A DNA stretch of 64,000 bases from the NCBI RefSeq assembly GCF_003073045.1, contig NC_037591.1, forward strand, positions 39,820,589-39,884,588, given 5' to 3'. Position numbers and translations under genes: made by a program. Positions within the stretch are counted from its first letter, which is position 1. Every line of letters starts with the position of its first letter. Below are positions 12,101 through 24,762 of the stretch, piece after piece. This stretch comes from Pomacea canaliculata. Lineage: Eukaryota > Mollusca > Gastropoda > Architaenioglossa > Ampullariidae. The notes beneath the pieces were generated by a model. That model was given only the letters and a program-made list of their open reading frames with translations, was not told the origin of the DNA and ran no database searches.

Positions 12101-15100
12101 TCGTTTAGTAACAACACCCTGTATTGTTTTCTCCTCTATGTTTCGAAACTGGCTCTCAGTCCAGTTCCCCGTAATAAATGGTTTAGCATCGTCCTTTCAT
12201 AATACTTGCCTCCAGAAAAATGATCTTTTGCACCACACTTCCCGACAGTCTACCCAGGGTTTACGAGATGCCTTCACTTTACTGACAGGCAACAACAACA
12301 ATCACTACAAGACACAATTTACAGAAAAATTCGGGGTTTATATAGTTTTAATCGTCCAGAAAATTTAAATATTTAGCATGTTATATGTGTTGTACAACTA
12401 CATGCTTGTAGGAATCTCAAGATGACTGGGGTGTATGTGGGTTATTTTCTGATATATAAAAAAATGAAATGTACATTAGCGCTAGCAGTCATCATCGGGA
12501 ATATTTTTAATATTTGATAAATTTATGCTCACATGCTAAGATCCGCGATGGAAGCTCCGAGCTGTCACCGTCTATGGGTATCTTCTGTAACACGAGTGTT
12601 CCGGACAGAGTGAGGTCCACGTCTAACACCATGTGGATCAGATTCCGGTCTGGCTCACAGTCAGGCACTGGCTTCAGTGCAAATTACTCATCAGGTAAAC
12701 AGCGATTGCCAAATTGTTACGATTCTGTCCTTTAAATTTTTAGTTTCTTTTTTCTCTTGTATTATTGTCTGGTATATGTCAAGGACATGAAGACATACAG
12801 ACGTACTACATTTCAGAATATTTTTCTGCTTGTTTATCCTAAAAAATACTGTTTTTGCCCTTATTTGTTCAGCTCTTCTTTCCACACAGAAAACATATCA
12901 GCAACTGCAAACGTATAACGTATAGAAAATATGACAATCACACTGTGACATATCCCTAATATCAAACAAATCGTCATTAACATTGGGCGGTCCGGTGGCG
13001 CAACGGTTAGCGCCTGTCACCAATACAGTGAAGGTTGGCTGTCCTGGGTTCAGGTCTCGTCTTGGGCACACTGTTCTTTCTCTTCAAGTGACATCTGTTT
13101 ACAGGGCTGACTGTCTTGCTTGCCGTGATATAGCCTAAGTTGCTGGCAGGGCGTAAAACACTAATTCCCCCCCCCCCCATTTACACAGTATTTAGTCGAA
13201 TTACAGCATACTATGTCCACTACACTCCATAGAAAGAAGAGGCGATGAAAAGAATATCTTTGTAGACGACAAAGACACCATCTTATGGAGGATCGAAGAA
13301 AGGACATGAACCTCGAGAAGTAAGGTCTTTGTAGTTGGGTCGTCGCCATCATGTACCCAGGCTTCAGAAAAGAATAAAATATCGACATCATGGTCAAGAA
13401 TATAAAATGTCGCCTGCAACGAGATCGGTTTTGTCCACTGGGTTAACAAACTTTGCTCTGAACAGAAACCTGATTAAACCCACGGCGGAGATGTTAATAG
13501 AAGAAGGAGAATACAAGGCAGGTGTAATGGCAGGTAGTAAGGCACGAAACACATTAAAATCTCGCAGTAAAAAAGTTCGAAACATGGGAAAAGAACAGCT
13601 GACCACAACATCTGGATTAGGTGGCAATCGTTAACCTCTTTAGTCAAGATATTAAATAAACTTTTCCTTTTCCTCGTCTCTCTTTACTGTTTTTTCCTAT
13701 CTCTTGTAAATGGCAACTTCTAAAATACAGGTTTATTCCCTTCAGGAGAACTAACTTAACATAAGAAAACCGTGAGGTTTTTTAACTTGTCAAAATGCTC
13801 CAAATTAGCTAGGGTGTAAGTACTTCCTAATTCTCAGGTCGAAAGATTCTTTGTATGGAATACTGTCACTGAACACAACACGAAATTGCGTTCAGCCGAA
13901 GCAATACTTAAACAGTTATTGTTCTTTCTTTTATTTTCTTGTCTCTCCTTTTTCCTTTTTATCTCTTCAATTTTTCCGATCTTTTTCCTTCAATTAATCT
14001 TACTTTTTTCCTTGTGTTTGTAATTATTTTCATTTACTTTGTTTCCTTTATGAACCGAAAAAATTGCTAGTGAGACAGTTTCTGAGAAAACATTGTTTGA
14101 CCGCGAACTCTTCACCTAAATGTGAAACCACTTTATTTGTCCACAGCAATCATTCCACACAAGTTTCTCCTTGTCACTGACTTTTATAACGGCATCCGTC
14201 GCATAGACATCGACACGGGAAGTAATGTTACAATCCGTCCCGATGGTCTACAGTACCCATATGGTATTGACTACGATCCAGTAGACGGTCGTGTCTATTG
14301 GTCAAATCAACAGGAGAAGACCATTCGATCCGCTAACCTTGATGGCAGCGATGTTCGGCTGGTCCAAAGTGTTAATCAAGGTAAAGTAGCTTAGACACTA
14401 TGGTAATATATTCTAGATTTATGATAAATTAGTTAAGAACATTTGATAGCAATTAGCATTAACTTATTTTGTATATCTTATTTGTTTCTACTTAAGTTAA
14501 AGCTTAAAATGCTTTACATACAGGGAAATACAAAACAAATATAAAATGCATGCTACACTCATAGGGACATGTTTGCTGGGACAATTCAACAGCAGCACAC
14601 AAAATTCAAGATTCAAGATTCTTTATTATTTCATCCTCCAAGGGTATTGAGATATTAAAAATATACCCACACATGCTCACACATATTACTATCTTTATCA
14701 GTAGTATCTATTATTTACATACATACACCTACTGGTTGGTTTAGTAAATATATATATAAACCAACAGCATCAGCAGCAACAACAGAAAAAAGGAAGAAAG
14801 GGAAATAATTTTTTGTATCATCCACTCTATCTTTCTTCAAACTTCCCCGTGTATACCTAAATAAGGTACCACAAAGAAAAAAACCGTAAACCAAAGCAAG
14901 CCAAGTTAGCTAAATATTAAAATAGTCAAGCAGCCATTTCATACATGGCAAAAATCTGCAAGTAAAAAATAAGAAAATGAAGACCATTGACATTCTAGCC
15001 AGGTAGACAGGAGACATAACTGAAAAAGACCCATCTGGTGTCCTAAAATCAGTGTGGATATGGTTTACTGTAACAAAGTTTGTTCACTGTGTTTGATCAC

Positions 15101-18100
15101 TGAAATGTCTTCATTAATACATCCTTCAGACATCCTCATTAGTCTTCTGGCTCTATTTTACTGCCATCTTATGTTTTTTTTGTAGTCAGCAAAATCGCTG
15201 TAAAGTAAACAATAGTCGTCAGGAAAGTGACAGGAAAATAATAAAGTCTATCTGTAACTTATGTAAATCGCATTATGTAATTATATAAGAGAAAGACATG
15301 ATCAAAATGAAAACCACTAAGTTCAATAAACAGTATAACTATGTAATTACACAGATATTAACACATTCATCCCGGACCTTCAATTAGCATACTACTATAC
15401 GCAACAAGTTTAAGTATTAAAAAATAAATCATAAATAATAAATGTTAGGATGACATACCAAATTTATGAAGTTACGAAAAGAAATAGTTCTTACTTTGTT
15501 TTACTCCATTGTTAAATAGAACTTTGCTGTAAAAATAAGGTAAATTATAAAATAATATTTCTATTAAAAAATACAAAATCAATACTCATTGAGACGTCTA
15601 GTCCGATGGACAAAGTATATTAATGGCTACACAACAGTCCGGACAAAATTAAAACTTTACTTACCAACGTGGGAGGTCAGGACTTATTAGCCTCTGATGT
15701 TCTCGTTGAATTTTGAATAAAAGAAAGCAACTGTTTAATTTCGATTTCCTTCTAGTAATGTGTGTTATTGGTTCAGTGACCGAACTTCTCTGAAGGTTTT
15801 TGAATTAGTGTGATGTCATCATAGATACTCATTTGTTAACTGTCTATAAGGAGGTCGACTATGGGGCCTTTCTGTGGACTCTGTGTCGAGGCTACTATTC
15901 TACGCCGACGGCGGCAACCATGTCATCGGAATGATATCACTGGACAACAACAGTCATCATATTGTCGTCGATTCAGACATCGGTCGCCCTATAGACATCG
16001 AGCTGGACAAACACAATAGGTGACTATACTAAGACTTGGAAATGATGATAAACACATTGAGCTCCTTATTTTTATTACTTTTACAATGCTGACAAATAAT
16101 ATAACAGTTCATATTAGAGACTTTATTCTTAAAACATATACAGCTGTGTGATGTACATGCTAATGATCATATACTCGGGACTTTGAATAAGAGATACAAG
16201 AAGAAACAAAAAAGGTTTTCAATAAGAAAAAAATTAAAACAGAAAGAACAAAATACTTGTCTTGTAGGCAGCAGCAGTTAAAGATATTGAGTAGCTGTTC
16301 AAATATGGAAACCTGTGTTGAAATCGTTCTCCGATTCTTTGTACAAACAACAGTGTGATGTACTGGAGTGACACTCCGAGGAATAAAATAGAGAGGTGTA
16401 ACTATGATGGCTCGGACCGTCAGACATTTATTTCCTCCATCGTGTATCTTAAATATCCAACTGGCCTTGCTTTGGACACAGATGGTAAGATGTTTCGTTG
16501 TTTTTTGCACTTTTTACTTATTTTTAATGTCAAGATGTTCTTACTTGTCTTTTTGTATCATTAGTTGTTTCTTTCACCTTTAAAAACTTAGATTTTCTTT
16601 TAGAAAGTTCCCTTTATTCTCTTGACCTGTGTATTTAAGGATGTGTTGCTTGTTTGTATCTCAATTTTCTTTACTTTGCTTAAACACATCCAAAGGTGTA
16701 CATATTCGTGTCTGTTCATTCCTGATTTCCTCCAGACTGTTCATTCGTATGCAAGTGAAGAATGAATGTATTAACAACAGCATGGATGTGTGAACGGTTG
16801 GATGAATGGATGTGAATGTGAAGGGAGGAGACTTTACTGGGCAGATGCAGGTACACAGCTGATAGGATGGAGGGGTCTGGACGGCAAAAATACTGGAGTT
16901 TATTTTAAACATCAGGACTCGTATTTTATTGGCCTGGATATCTACCAAACTGAGTTGTTTGTCACGGACCGGAGACCTAACAAGTAAGCATTAAGATTTT
17001 TCAATGTCATACAGCAGGAAACAAAGTTCTTTTTAACATAAGGACAGGAGGTACAGAATAGACAAAAAGCTTTGAAACATTTTCAAGTAGCAGCAGTGAA
17101 AACCGTTTTATATATCTTTTCATTTGCCAAGGTTTAGAAAATTCCTTATGTAATACTTATACTTAACCTTTTTGTTGGGTAGTAGCAAAATTTGAGCTTT
17201 TGGAATTGTGATGTAAGAGAGAGATATATAGTTCAACGTAGACTCAAAAGGTCTGGGAGTCATTATGAGGGGGTTATCACCCTGACAGTTATACAAGTGT
17301 ACCGTGTTGTGTGAATGTGTGGTCGTGTCACTAAATAGTGTTTACTATAGGCGAGTATTCTATCAGTTGTGCCATTCCCAGAGTAGTCTGTGTGGAGAAT
17401 AAAGTTTGAATACTTTGAGAAAGAAGAGAAAAGTGAACAAGTAATTCCTTGTCCAGACAAGATAAACCTTTGTAAGTTCTCTATTAATTTTCTGATTATA
17501 TTTCGTAACTGCGAGCAGTTTTAGATGCAAATAATTGAATACTGAGCTAGTAATAGAATTAGTGTGGGAAAAAGATAGAGTTAAATAATGAGTGAATGTG
17601 TAACGAATATTATGATGGAGGACTAATTCCAGTAAAATGAGCAGGAACTGCTTAAGGGAGAGAAGAACGGAGGAACGACGAGCCCAGACACGCTCGCAAG
17701 TAGGAAGAAGTCGAATCATCCTTTCATCTACTTTGCAGTCGACAGAGAGACTGCACCGAGATAGTACAGAGGTTCTACCACAGTCACAAAGGGACAGCAC
17801 CGAGATATTACAGAGGTTCTACCACAGTCACAAAGGGACAGCACCGACATATTACAGAGGTTCTACCTTAGTCACAAAGGGACAGCACCGAGATATTACG
17901 AGATCATCCGTGTTTCAGAGAATATTGAGATTTCACTGGGAGGCGGCGTGATCATCGCTACTCCCTGATGAACGAATAGAATCCTCTAGCTGATAGTTTT
18001 CTTCGTGGGTGTGTTGTGATAACCAAAGGATAGTTCATAACACAGAGACAAGGAATGCTACCCTTACATAGAAAGGCCACACAATGTAACAAGCTGGTTT

Positions 18101-21100
18101 GTATAGCGACTTCCAAACACTTACAGACGGGCTCAAAGCTCGAGACATGACTGTCCACAGCTCATGGCGATGGACGGAGCCACAGTAATGTGGGAGAACA
18201 TGTTGTAGCTGCTTGGTTAATACAACTTGTTTCTGTACATAAGACAACTCGTGATGTAAGTTTTCTACAATTACAATGATGACAATGATCAACTTGATTA
18301 GTCCGAGTTGGCAGTTTAAACATGGGAAGGTGCTCTAATTACAGTAAGTTGAAAATAAAAGTAGAACAAGTTCACTGCAAGGTGCAGCGTTAAACTAATA
18401 GTTCTGTTAATAACATTAAAGTCATTTGCTTAGAAATAAAGGTATCATTCCAAAGAGTACAATTTAAAACTCTAAATTTTTTGCTCGTGTTATAAAAAAC
18501 ACTTGATTGCTAATATTTTTACTTTGTTGTGCATCATTATTATTATATATAACTATATAAAACAAACGAAATTTGCAGGGCTGTGCATACGAGACTTTTT
18601 TGTTATATTTTGTATTTCTGTGTCCACTCACTACCACCACCTTTCATCACGTGATGCTTCACAGAGCCAGCGCTTGCGGGTAGGGGGGGGGGAGATGACC
18701 GCCTAAGGCCCCACGCCTGATTGGGGGAGGAGGAACATTAACACGTGCACCATGGAAATGAGGGTTCCCAGTCACTTAATCCCCAGACACTTCATCCCCG
18801 ACATTTAATCCCCGACTCTTCATCCCCTAGACTTTTAATCCCTAAGCACTTAATCCCCAGACACTTAATCCCTAAACTAAATCCTTAACTAAAAAAATTA
18901 TGAAGTCAGCGAAAAATTTAATTGAAATTCAAATTCAAATCATGCTTTTAACTTCAACGTCATTTTAACTTCTACAACATTAGTTAAAGTTTATATAAGC
19001 TAGTAAATTTAATGTTCTTTAACAATATATACTGTATTTACGTATGCTTGAAGTAGGATAGAAGTTCCGGCATGCGATCATGTTGTGGCATTGACTCTGC
19101 AAGCATTTCGAAGGAATCAACAATGTCTTCTTCACGTACATAGGCAAGTGCTGGGAGGCATCTGACCATTCCTCGTAACTCGTCGTCTTCGTAGTCACTT
19201 CTCATCGCCAGTTCAGTGACTTTGCATAATACCGCTCGACTTAAGCGAAAGTAACAGCCCGTTACTTTACATGACTAAAAGCGGTCATCGCAGCTTTCTC
19301 AAAGTCTGTTACTATATATTGTCTCTGGAGCTGCATTAGGCATGAGCTCTCTAACTGCATCCAACAATCTATTATAGGTTGCACTTCATTTATAAGGATT
19401 AAGTGTCTGGGGATTAAGTGTCGGGGATGAAGTGTCTGGGGATTAAATGTCTAGGGGATGAAGTGTCGGGGATTAAGTGTCGGGGATTAAGTGACTGGAC
19501 ACCGAAATGAGACAGTCCGTCATTTTTATTTCCCCGCTGTGTACACTGTGGCGGTTTCTAAAAGCCCCGCAACCCCCTAGCGCTGGCTCTGTCATTTAGT
19601 AAGCCAACAAATACAACAAAATAAAATGGACATGATATAGCTAGAAAAAAATGTTGTACTCATTTAAATATTGTGTTTATACAGACACTTCGCAGAAACA
19701 ACACACATCTATCGCATTGGCAAAAATAGAACAATAAGGGCGACTGTACAAGTTAAAGGGAGAGTAAACGATGTTCGGGTCTATGCCGAGGAAAGAATAC
19801 ATAAAGGTGAGTAAACATTCTGTAGTGGCAGGAAACTTAAGTGAAAAAAAAGGTGAGTCTAATGTAGAAATGTACAGATTAGACCTTTCTCTGATGGCTC
19901 CTTTATTTGTCTGTTTTTCTGGACTTTATTTACTAGCACCTCAAAAAGCAAGAAAACTTTCTATACAGATATACATTTTCTTCACTCGTATCTTTACTCG
20001 TTTATCTGTTGTGCACGCCACTTGGGATTGTCTTGACCAGTGGTGAGCGGGTCAACTCCGTCACATTCGCCATTCAGTTGCTTTACTGTCCACTACGGTG
20101 TCGCTTCTTCTCCTAAAGAACTTCTCGCTTCTTCTCCTCTTCTCCTTAGAGCACCGGCCAAACCAAACATGACAACACCAGCAATCTATGCTTCTTCCCC
20201 GTAACAAGTAAAGGTCCCAATGTCCCAGGGTGCCAATCGTGCTTTGTACTATGTGATTGTGATCCTTGTAGCAGGTTCGTATCATCCTTCTCATGGCATT
20301 TGGCTACAAACGCCTGTACTGGCAGGTGCATATTGACAGGTACAGTGACACACACTTGTACACCAAGAGGGGAATATAGCGGAACTTGTACATGTGCTTG
20401 ATGGCATTTTTACCTGATGAGCTGGACTTGTTAATGGTCTGGAAAGTTAAATTTTTATAAACACGATTCTTTCAATGAAACTTACTGGTTGGGTTGCATT
20501 TCCTACCCATGTCCACCCTGTTACTGTTGTGATCATGACTGGAAGTCCGCAGTCAGCTGTCATGGTTGAACAGGGTGGCCTTTAAGGGCTTAAAGCTTTT
20601 CAACTACTTTAGCTGTATTCTGTTCTTTTGAATTCCTGGTCTGTTTCTGCCATTGGTGTTAATATAACTTTGTTCTTGTTAGTGTTGGTCTCTTCATAAT
20701 ATATATGTAGAGCTTTGTAAAACATGGTAGAAAAAAATTCCACGCGGCTCGCAAAAGAATGACATTTTAAGTTCTAATTCCTTTAAATAATCTTTCTCTT
20801 TGTTTGATACATCACACAGAAAGCAAAAGCATCAGCCGTATTATCTTTAAATGTGCTAACATTATGAAATCTGCAAACACAAAGTGTCGTGTGTCACACT
20901 CATGGCTCAACACAGGTCGGGGTAGGGCAAGGTAGGGATGGGAGGGAGGAGGCCCTGAGGATATTCCTACCCTAGGTAAGTCCGGTGGCCACGGTGGAGA
21001 TGGTAGAGTTACGAAGGTTAGTTCTACACTAGCCCTACGTCCTTTCTACTCAGGCTTTTATGTCTCTCATTCCCATGTGGTTGTTTTGTGTCAGTCGTAG

Positions 21101-24100
21101 CGGACGAGCTGACAGGTGAGAATTTTGTAAGACAGGCGCTGAAGGAGTTACCTAATGTGGGAGAAGTTTGTGCTCAGTTCTGTAACGATTCGCGATTCAG
21201 GGAATCTAATTAGATTCCTTTTTATTTTTAATTCTCCTTGTGGTCAGGGAAGAGCATTCGCGCGAGCGCTGACGCGGCACTGCGTGACTCATTCTCTTAC
21301 GTCATTGAGGAAGTTGACGTAAGTAAGCGTGGCACAGCGTAACTAGGGCGACGGTAGTCAATGGAGGGCGAAGCCATGGCGACCCTGCAACATTGTACTT
21401 ATGATTGGTCGGCACAGTCTCCAAGAAAGTCTGTGAAGAGGTCGTCCTAGTTACCTGGTCGCGAATGGGCCTGATTGGTCAGGAGGAGGAAAGGAACCAG
21501 TTAACTTAGTAAATCGGACGTTTCTCGGGACAGTCGAGACCGAGCAGTGAAGGAGTCAAGAGCTCTGTAGAGAGTAAACATTGCGTTAACGGCTTTCAAC
21601 GTTATTTACAGCGTTCTTCTGTGGGAGGTTATCACTTGTATTCTGAGGTGTATGGATTCGATGGGAGTGTATCGACTTCACCCATACAAGTGATATGGTA
21701 TTGGCCATCGTGGATTTGGTGTAGGTATTGATTCCATTGGAATATATCAGCTTCGCCGATACAAGTGATGTGGCATTAACCACCTTAGACTCACGAACTT
21801 CGTGAAATAATTCGTTGGATTTAATCTGCTGCCCCATTCGGTCATCTCGCCAGCCCGTCAGACAACCATAGGAGAGGGTTGGGCGGTGTGGGAGAAGTGC
21901 TATTTTATTTTATTTCATTCTCATTTCTTCACCATTTAATTTCCTAAACATTAAATGTGTTAATCGTTTGCAGGACCTTTTTGCTGAAAAAGGTGGAAGA
22001 GTGCGGCGAGCAGATGTTTACACGCGCTTGCAGACACACTTAACCCACTCTTCTCAAAAACGTTACAAATTCCTTAGAGCATTGAACTGTACCGCGTTGT
22101 GTTCCTAAAGCTCAAATCCAATAAAAAAAATCGTCTTTTCTTTTTATTTTTCATCCTGGATCCTCGAACTCCGATCTCAGTCAGTGTTTTCAAATGGTCG
22201 TCTTCAGTCCAGAACATTGTCGAATCGTCAACAGTCTTCGTTTCCGATGGACGTCTTCGTTAATCATCCTCGTCAGTCATCATATCCGTCGCTGTCATCG
22301 CCGTGGACGGATCGCTGCAGCCATTGAGTATGACGGACACAGGCTCAGCTCCTCTTTCTTGTATCCGTCCTCTTGTTACCTGCGTATGCTTAGCATATCA
22401 GCCCTCTCTAGCCTTCCTGGTACTTCTGCTGCGGCGTGTTTGCCTCTTACAGCGTTTAGGGAGAGGGTTGCGTTTGACCCTGTGACGTCAGAGGTCAGTT
22501 TAGTTTTGAGCTCAAGCAAACAAATGCGGTTCCGAGTCATTTGCTGGTGTTAAACAATTTGTTGTGATTAGTTGACTGTGCTTTTTGTTCGTATCTTTAC
22601 GTTATGTTTTTGGGGTCCTTTTCTTCTTTCTCTCTAAATTATTAGTTCATTAATAAACCTGTATTTTATATTGTACTCATGAGCCCTCGAGTATTTGTTC
22701 ACTAAGGAGCCATTGGTTTCGTCGCTAGTTTCGGGCGTTCGAGTGTCTATATGTTTCTCTGTGTGTGTGTGTGTGTTTGTGCCTGTGTGTGCCTGTGTGT
22801 GCCTGTGTGTGTCTCTGTGTGTGTGTCTTTGTGTACCTGTGTGTGTCTGTGTGTCAGAAGCCCGCAGCACTCGACTGCGTTACACGACAGAAAGTTAAGC
22901 CTAGAAAATGTGTTTTATGCTTAGTTTAAATTCTTTATATATTTTATAGGGCTGTCAAATCCTTCTGTGTGTATTGATATTTAAGGGTTTATTTCATGAC
23001 ACACAAAATCTTCTCTTTTCTGCAAATTGATCGAGTACACTTAATCTTTAAGCAACCTTTATGTCGAAACCTGTAGCTGTGTTAATTTTTTAAACTGTCA
23101 GCCACATGTTCATATTTTCTGCATCTACCTCGTCGGCACTAACAAGCGATCAAACAACAAGAAGTGAAACTACAGGTAGTGTTGAAAGTTTCGGAGTTTT
23201 TTATTTGATTGGTTGGTTTCTTTATTAGGCAAGTGTTTTCACCTTGAGGTGATTCCGCACTATGAGAGACAGGGATGGGGCAAGAACCCAGAGTACCTGT
23301 GAACAAGTTAGGGGACACATACGATGTCACATACAGAGAGTGTCCCCAGACGAGATCTGAACCCTGCGCTCTGACTGAAGTGGCACTAAGCGAGTGATTT
23401 AATCACTACACTAGCCATTTAAATAATTAGAAGTACCCCTTGCTAAAATCTTTGAACTCGCTTTTCTCAAAATGGCCGCGCCGTACTTTCACACTTCAAA
23501 CGTTTACAACTCACTCAATTTTAGGACTAGAAGAACAACTTTTGTATCAAATCCAGTGTCAGATCCTTTCGTGTACATTGATCTTTGATGTTAGTATCTC
23601 ACAACCGACAAAGGCTTTTCTTCTGTTATCCTAGAATGAGATTTCGTTAGCTATATCTGCAAACAACCTATAGCCTTTATTTATATTTATTTTCAGCAAT
23701 CTCCTCACCAGCACCAGGAAACGATCACACAATAAGTAATATTAGTAAAGATAAAAGTGCAGGTAGTATTGGATTATTCGCTTTTTATTTTATTTTTTTG
23801 TCTTATAGTAACTGTTGTAAAATATTGTTATTTTACTAACATGTATAGCTGTCACACCTCCATTGCATGAAGAGCTCAAGATACTACACACCACTATAAT
23901 ATCAAATCTTTTTCTGTACACGTGTTAGTCTGGAGCATGTTATCTCGGAAACAATTCCTCGATCATCTCAAATGTATGAAATAGTTTCTTTGCAAATGAG
24001 AGTTCGCTTCTCTTATATCACCAAGCGCTCCTCTCAACCCAAAGATTTGTTGGACAAGAAAAGACAAAAATGACAAAGTATTTTGGATGACCATCTACTT

Positions 24101-24762
24101 CACTTATATATTGACAGTCATGACTAGTTAATCTCATACTTTCGCTGATGTCTCTCTTTAATCCACATAGTGCTTTATCGGGTAGTGTATGTATGTAGTT
24201 TGTATACATGTAGGCTTGAATGTATCTGTGTCTGTATTATTACACGAGAGAAATGACATCAAAAATAAATTGTTGGATTGTTGTTATTACTTTTATTACA
24301 TTTTTGCGAAACAGACTCTGATGGCTCTAAGACATTAAACATCATTTTGGTCGGCGTCATCGTTGCCTTGCTAGTAACTGTGGCCATCGCCACTCTCATC
24401 GTTTTTATAAAAAAACGGAAATGTAAGTAAACATCAGGAAATATTATTAACATAAAAGTAAATAAATAATGCACCAAAACAACAAAACAGATTGAAACAT
24501 TTAATACTCTGATTACACTTTAAGCATGACAAACATAACAGTTAAATCACACAAAGACAAATCATGTCATAAATTATCTCCAAGCTCACAGATTTGTGTC
24601 CCCCGATACACACGCGTGTTGCCGCCGGGTGACAACCCTGAGAAGAAATCACTCGGACATCGTCGGTCAGTTGTGTCGGCCACAGGTCAAAGGTTACACA
24701 CCGTCGCCCAAACTATCGATGTCGCTATGGCAACGCTCGAGGAAATGAAGAACATTTGCTGA
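9145..24762 (+). CDS. Receptor gene A: CUB / YWTD-propeller / TM protein lacking the EGF exon
   Basis: Hand-built exons: 9145-9211, 9408-9592, 12541-12694, 14147-14380, 15851-16019, 16354-16484, 16824-16983, 19685-19806, 23697-23762, 24315-24422, 24542-24762. They sum to 1617 nt, an open frame of 538 residues. Residues 1-22 are a signal peptide (MTLQLLVCLF start). Residues 23-135 are a CUB domain with its four cysteines (ACGG, EDCTY, DACEL, IFCNTS). Residues 136-407 are a six-blade YWTD propeller (VYWSN, LFYAD, VMYWSD, RLYWAD). A short stalk and a TM exon (NIILVGVIVALL, then KKRK) follow. All joins keep the phase seen in the paralogues. Unlike B, C and D it has no EGF exon; the 8-to-stalk join is phase 1 to 1, so the frame survives. 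The tail has only one tyrosine (RYTRVL). The acceptors of exons 3, 5 and 7 are weak, and the last exon start is the least certain. Ligand is unknown; a surface receptor role is inferred from the domains. Confidence 0.74.
10277..10865. mobile_element. MITE-like inverted-repeat element, gene A intron 2
   Basis: The ends are perfect 27-bp inverted repeats: 10277-10303, beginning TGTGACCCTCCACGACG, and its complement at 10839-10865. The 589-bp element has no transposase. Part of the interior (about 10375-10450) recurs in reverse orientation at 23455-23525 in intron 8, which shows the sequence is dispersed. I could not define a clear target-site duplication, so the superfamily is open. Confidence 0.6.
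12985..13178 (+). mobile_element. tRNA-derived SINE with poly(C) end, gene A intron 3
   Basis: The head has Pol III promoter boxes: an A box (TGGCGCAACGG, 12996-13006) and a B box (GGTTCAGGTCT, 13047-13057), spaced as in a tRNA gene. The body ends in GGCGTAAAACACTAATT and a run of about 12 C. It is nearly the same sequence as the copy inside gene B. The flanks carry only an approximate target repeat, so it is older than that copy. Confidence 0.75.
13180..13680 (-). mobile_element. LINE endonuclease fragment in gene A intron 3
   Basis: On the minus strand, around 13450-13300, two overlapping frames give an APE-type endonuclease piece: VDKTDLVAGDIL, then LDHDVDILFFSEAWVHDGDDP, the LDILFLTETW motif of CR1-like elements. 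It is a truncated relic with at least one frameshift, lying immediately next to the SINE at 12985-13178. There is no evidence of host coding function. Confidence 0.5.
14381..15850. other. Gene A intron 4
   Basis: AT-rich, no open frame of note. A TTCAAGATTCAAGATTCTTT motif near 14607-14626 resembles dispersed repeats of marine invertebrates, but I cannot assign it. Confidence 0.3.
17745..17900 (+). repeat. 44-bp minisatellite, gene A intron 7
   Basis: About three and a half copies of a 44-bp unit containing GACAGCACCGAGATATTACA and TTCTACCACAGTCACAAAGG. Unit starts are at 17791, 17835 and 17879. Copies differ by a few bases. The unit is not a multiple of three and the region is intronic. Confidence 0.85.
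18661..19592 (-). mobile_element. Foldback-type Mutator-like (MULE) element with subrepeat arms, gene A intron 7
   Basis: Each arm (18768-18890 and 19396-19499) is a tandem array of a 14-17 bp unit of the form CACTTAATCCCCAGA or CACTTCATCCCCGA. The two arms are inverted copies of each other. The outer ends match as ACAGAGCCAGCGC and its complement. Between the arms, the minus strand (about 19385-19040) reads as a MULE transposase piece across frames: VTDFEKAAMTAF, then GCYFRLSRAV, then DYEDDELRGMVRCLPALAYV. This is a non-autonomous, decayed element. No clear 8-9 bp target duplication was found. Confidence 0.62.
21181..22067. mobile_element. Possible solo LTR fossil, gene A intron 8
   Basis: An 887-bp segment begins TGTAACG and ends CGTTACA, an inverted TG...CA terminus. 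It is flanked by AGTTC and AATTC, a 5-bp near match. It is GC-richer than the surrounding intron, has CCAAT boxes (GATTGGTC), and has no coding region. This fits a lone LTR left by recombination, of unknown family, and old. A DNA-transposon remnant with the same termini is the alternative. Confidence 0.33.
22757..22855 (+). repeat. (GT)n-rich microsatellite, gene A intron 8
   Basis: TGTGTG runs are broken by TGCC, TCTC and TTTG. Open frames on both strands across it are repeat products. Confidence 0.85.
23208..23424 (-). mobile_element. tRNA-derived SINE (different subfamily), gene A intron 8
   Basis: On the minus strand there is a tRNA-like head (TAGTGTAGTGATTAAATC with CACTCGC), then a B box GGGTTCAGATCTCGTC, a body of about 150 bp, and a tail AATAAAGAAACCAACC near 23210. 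The family differs from the poly(C) SINE apart from the promoter boxes. There is no coding role. Confidence 0.6.
23455..23640 (-). repeat. Partial inverted copy of the MITE interior
   Basis: The segment with CTCAAAATGGCCGC, GTACTTTCACACTTCAAACG and CAACTCACTCAATTTTA is the complement of sequence at about 10385-10450, with few differences. The terminal repeats are not seen here, so it is a fragment. Confidence 0.5.

Noticed and set aside
13335-13634. 99-residue + strand open frame
   Set aside because: It lies antisense to a recognisable LINE endonuclease fragment and shows no motif of its own.
22194-22553. 119-residue + strand open frame in gene A intron 8
   Set aside because: There is no recognisable domain, it lies within an intron rich in repeats, and no splice context links it to gene A.
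22634-22898. Overlapping Thr/His and Cys/Val-rich open frames
   Set aside because: They are products of the GT microsatellite on both strands.
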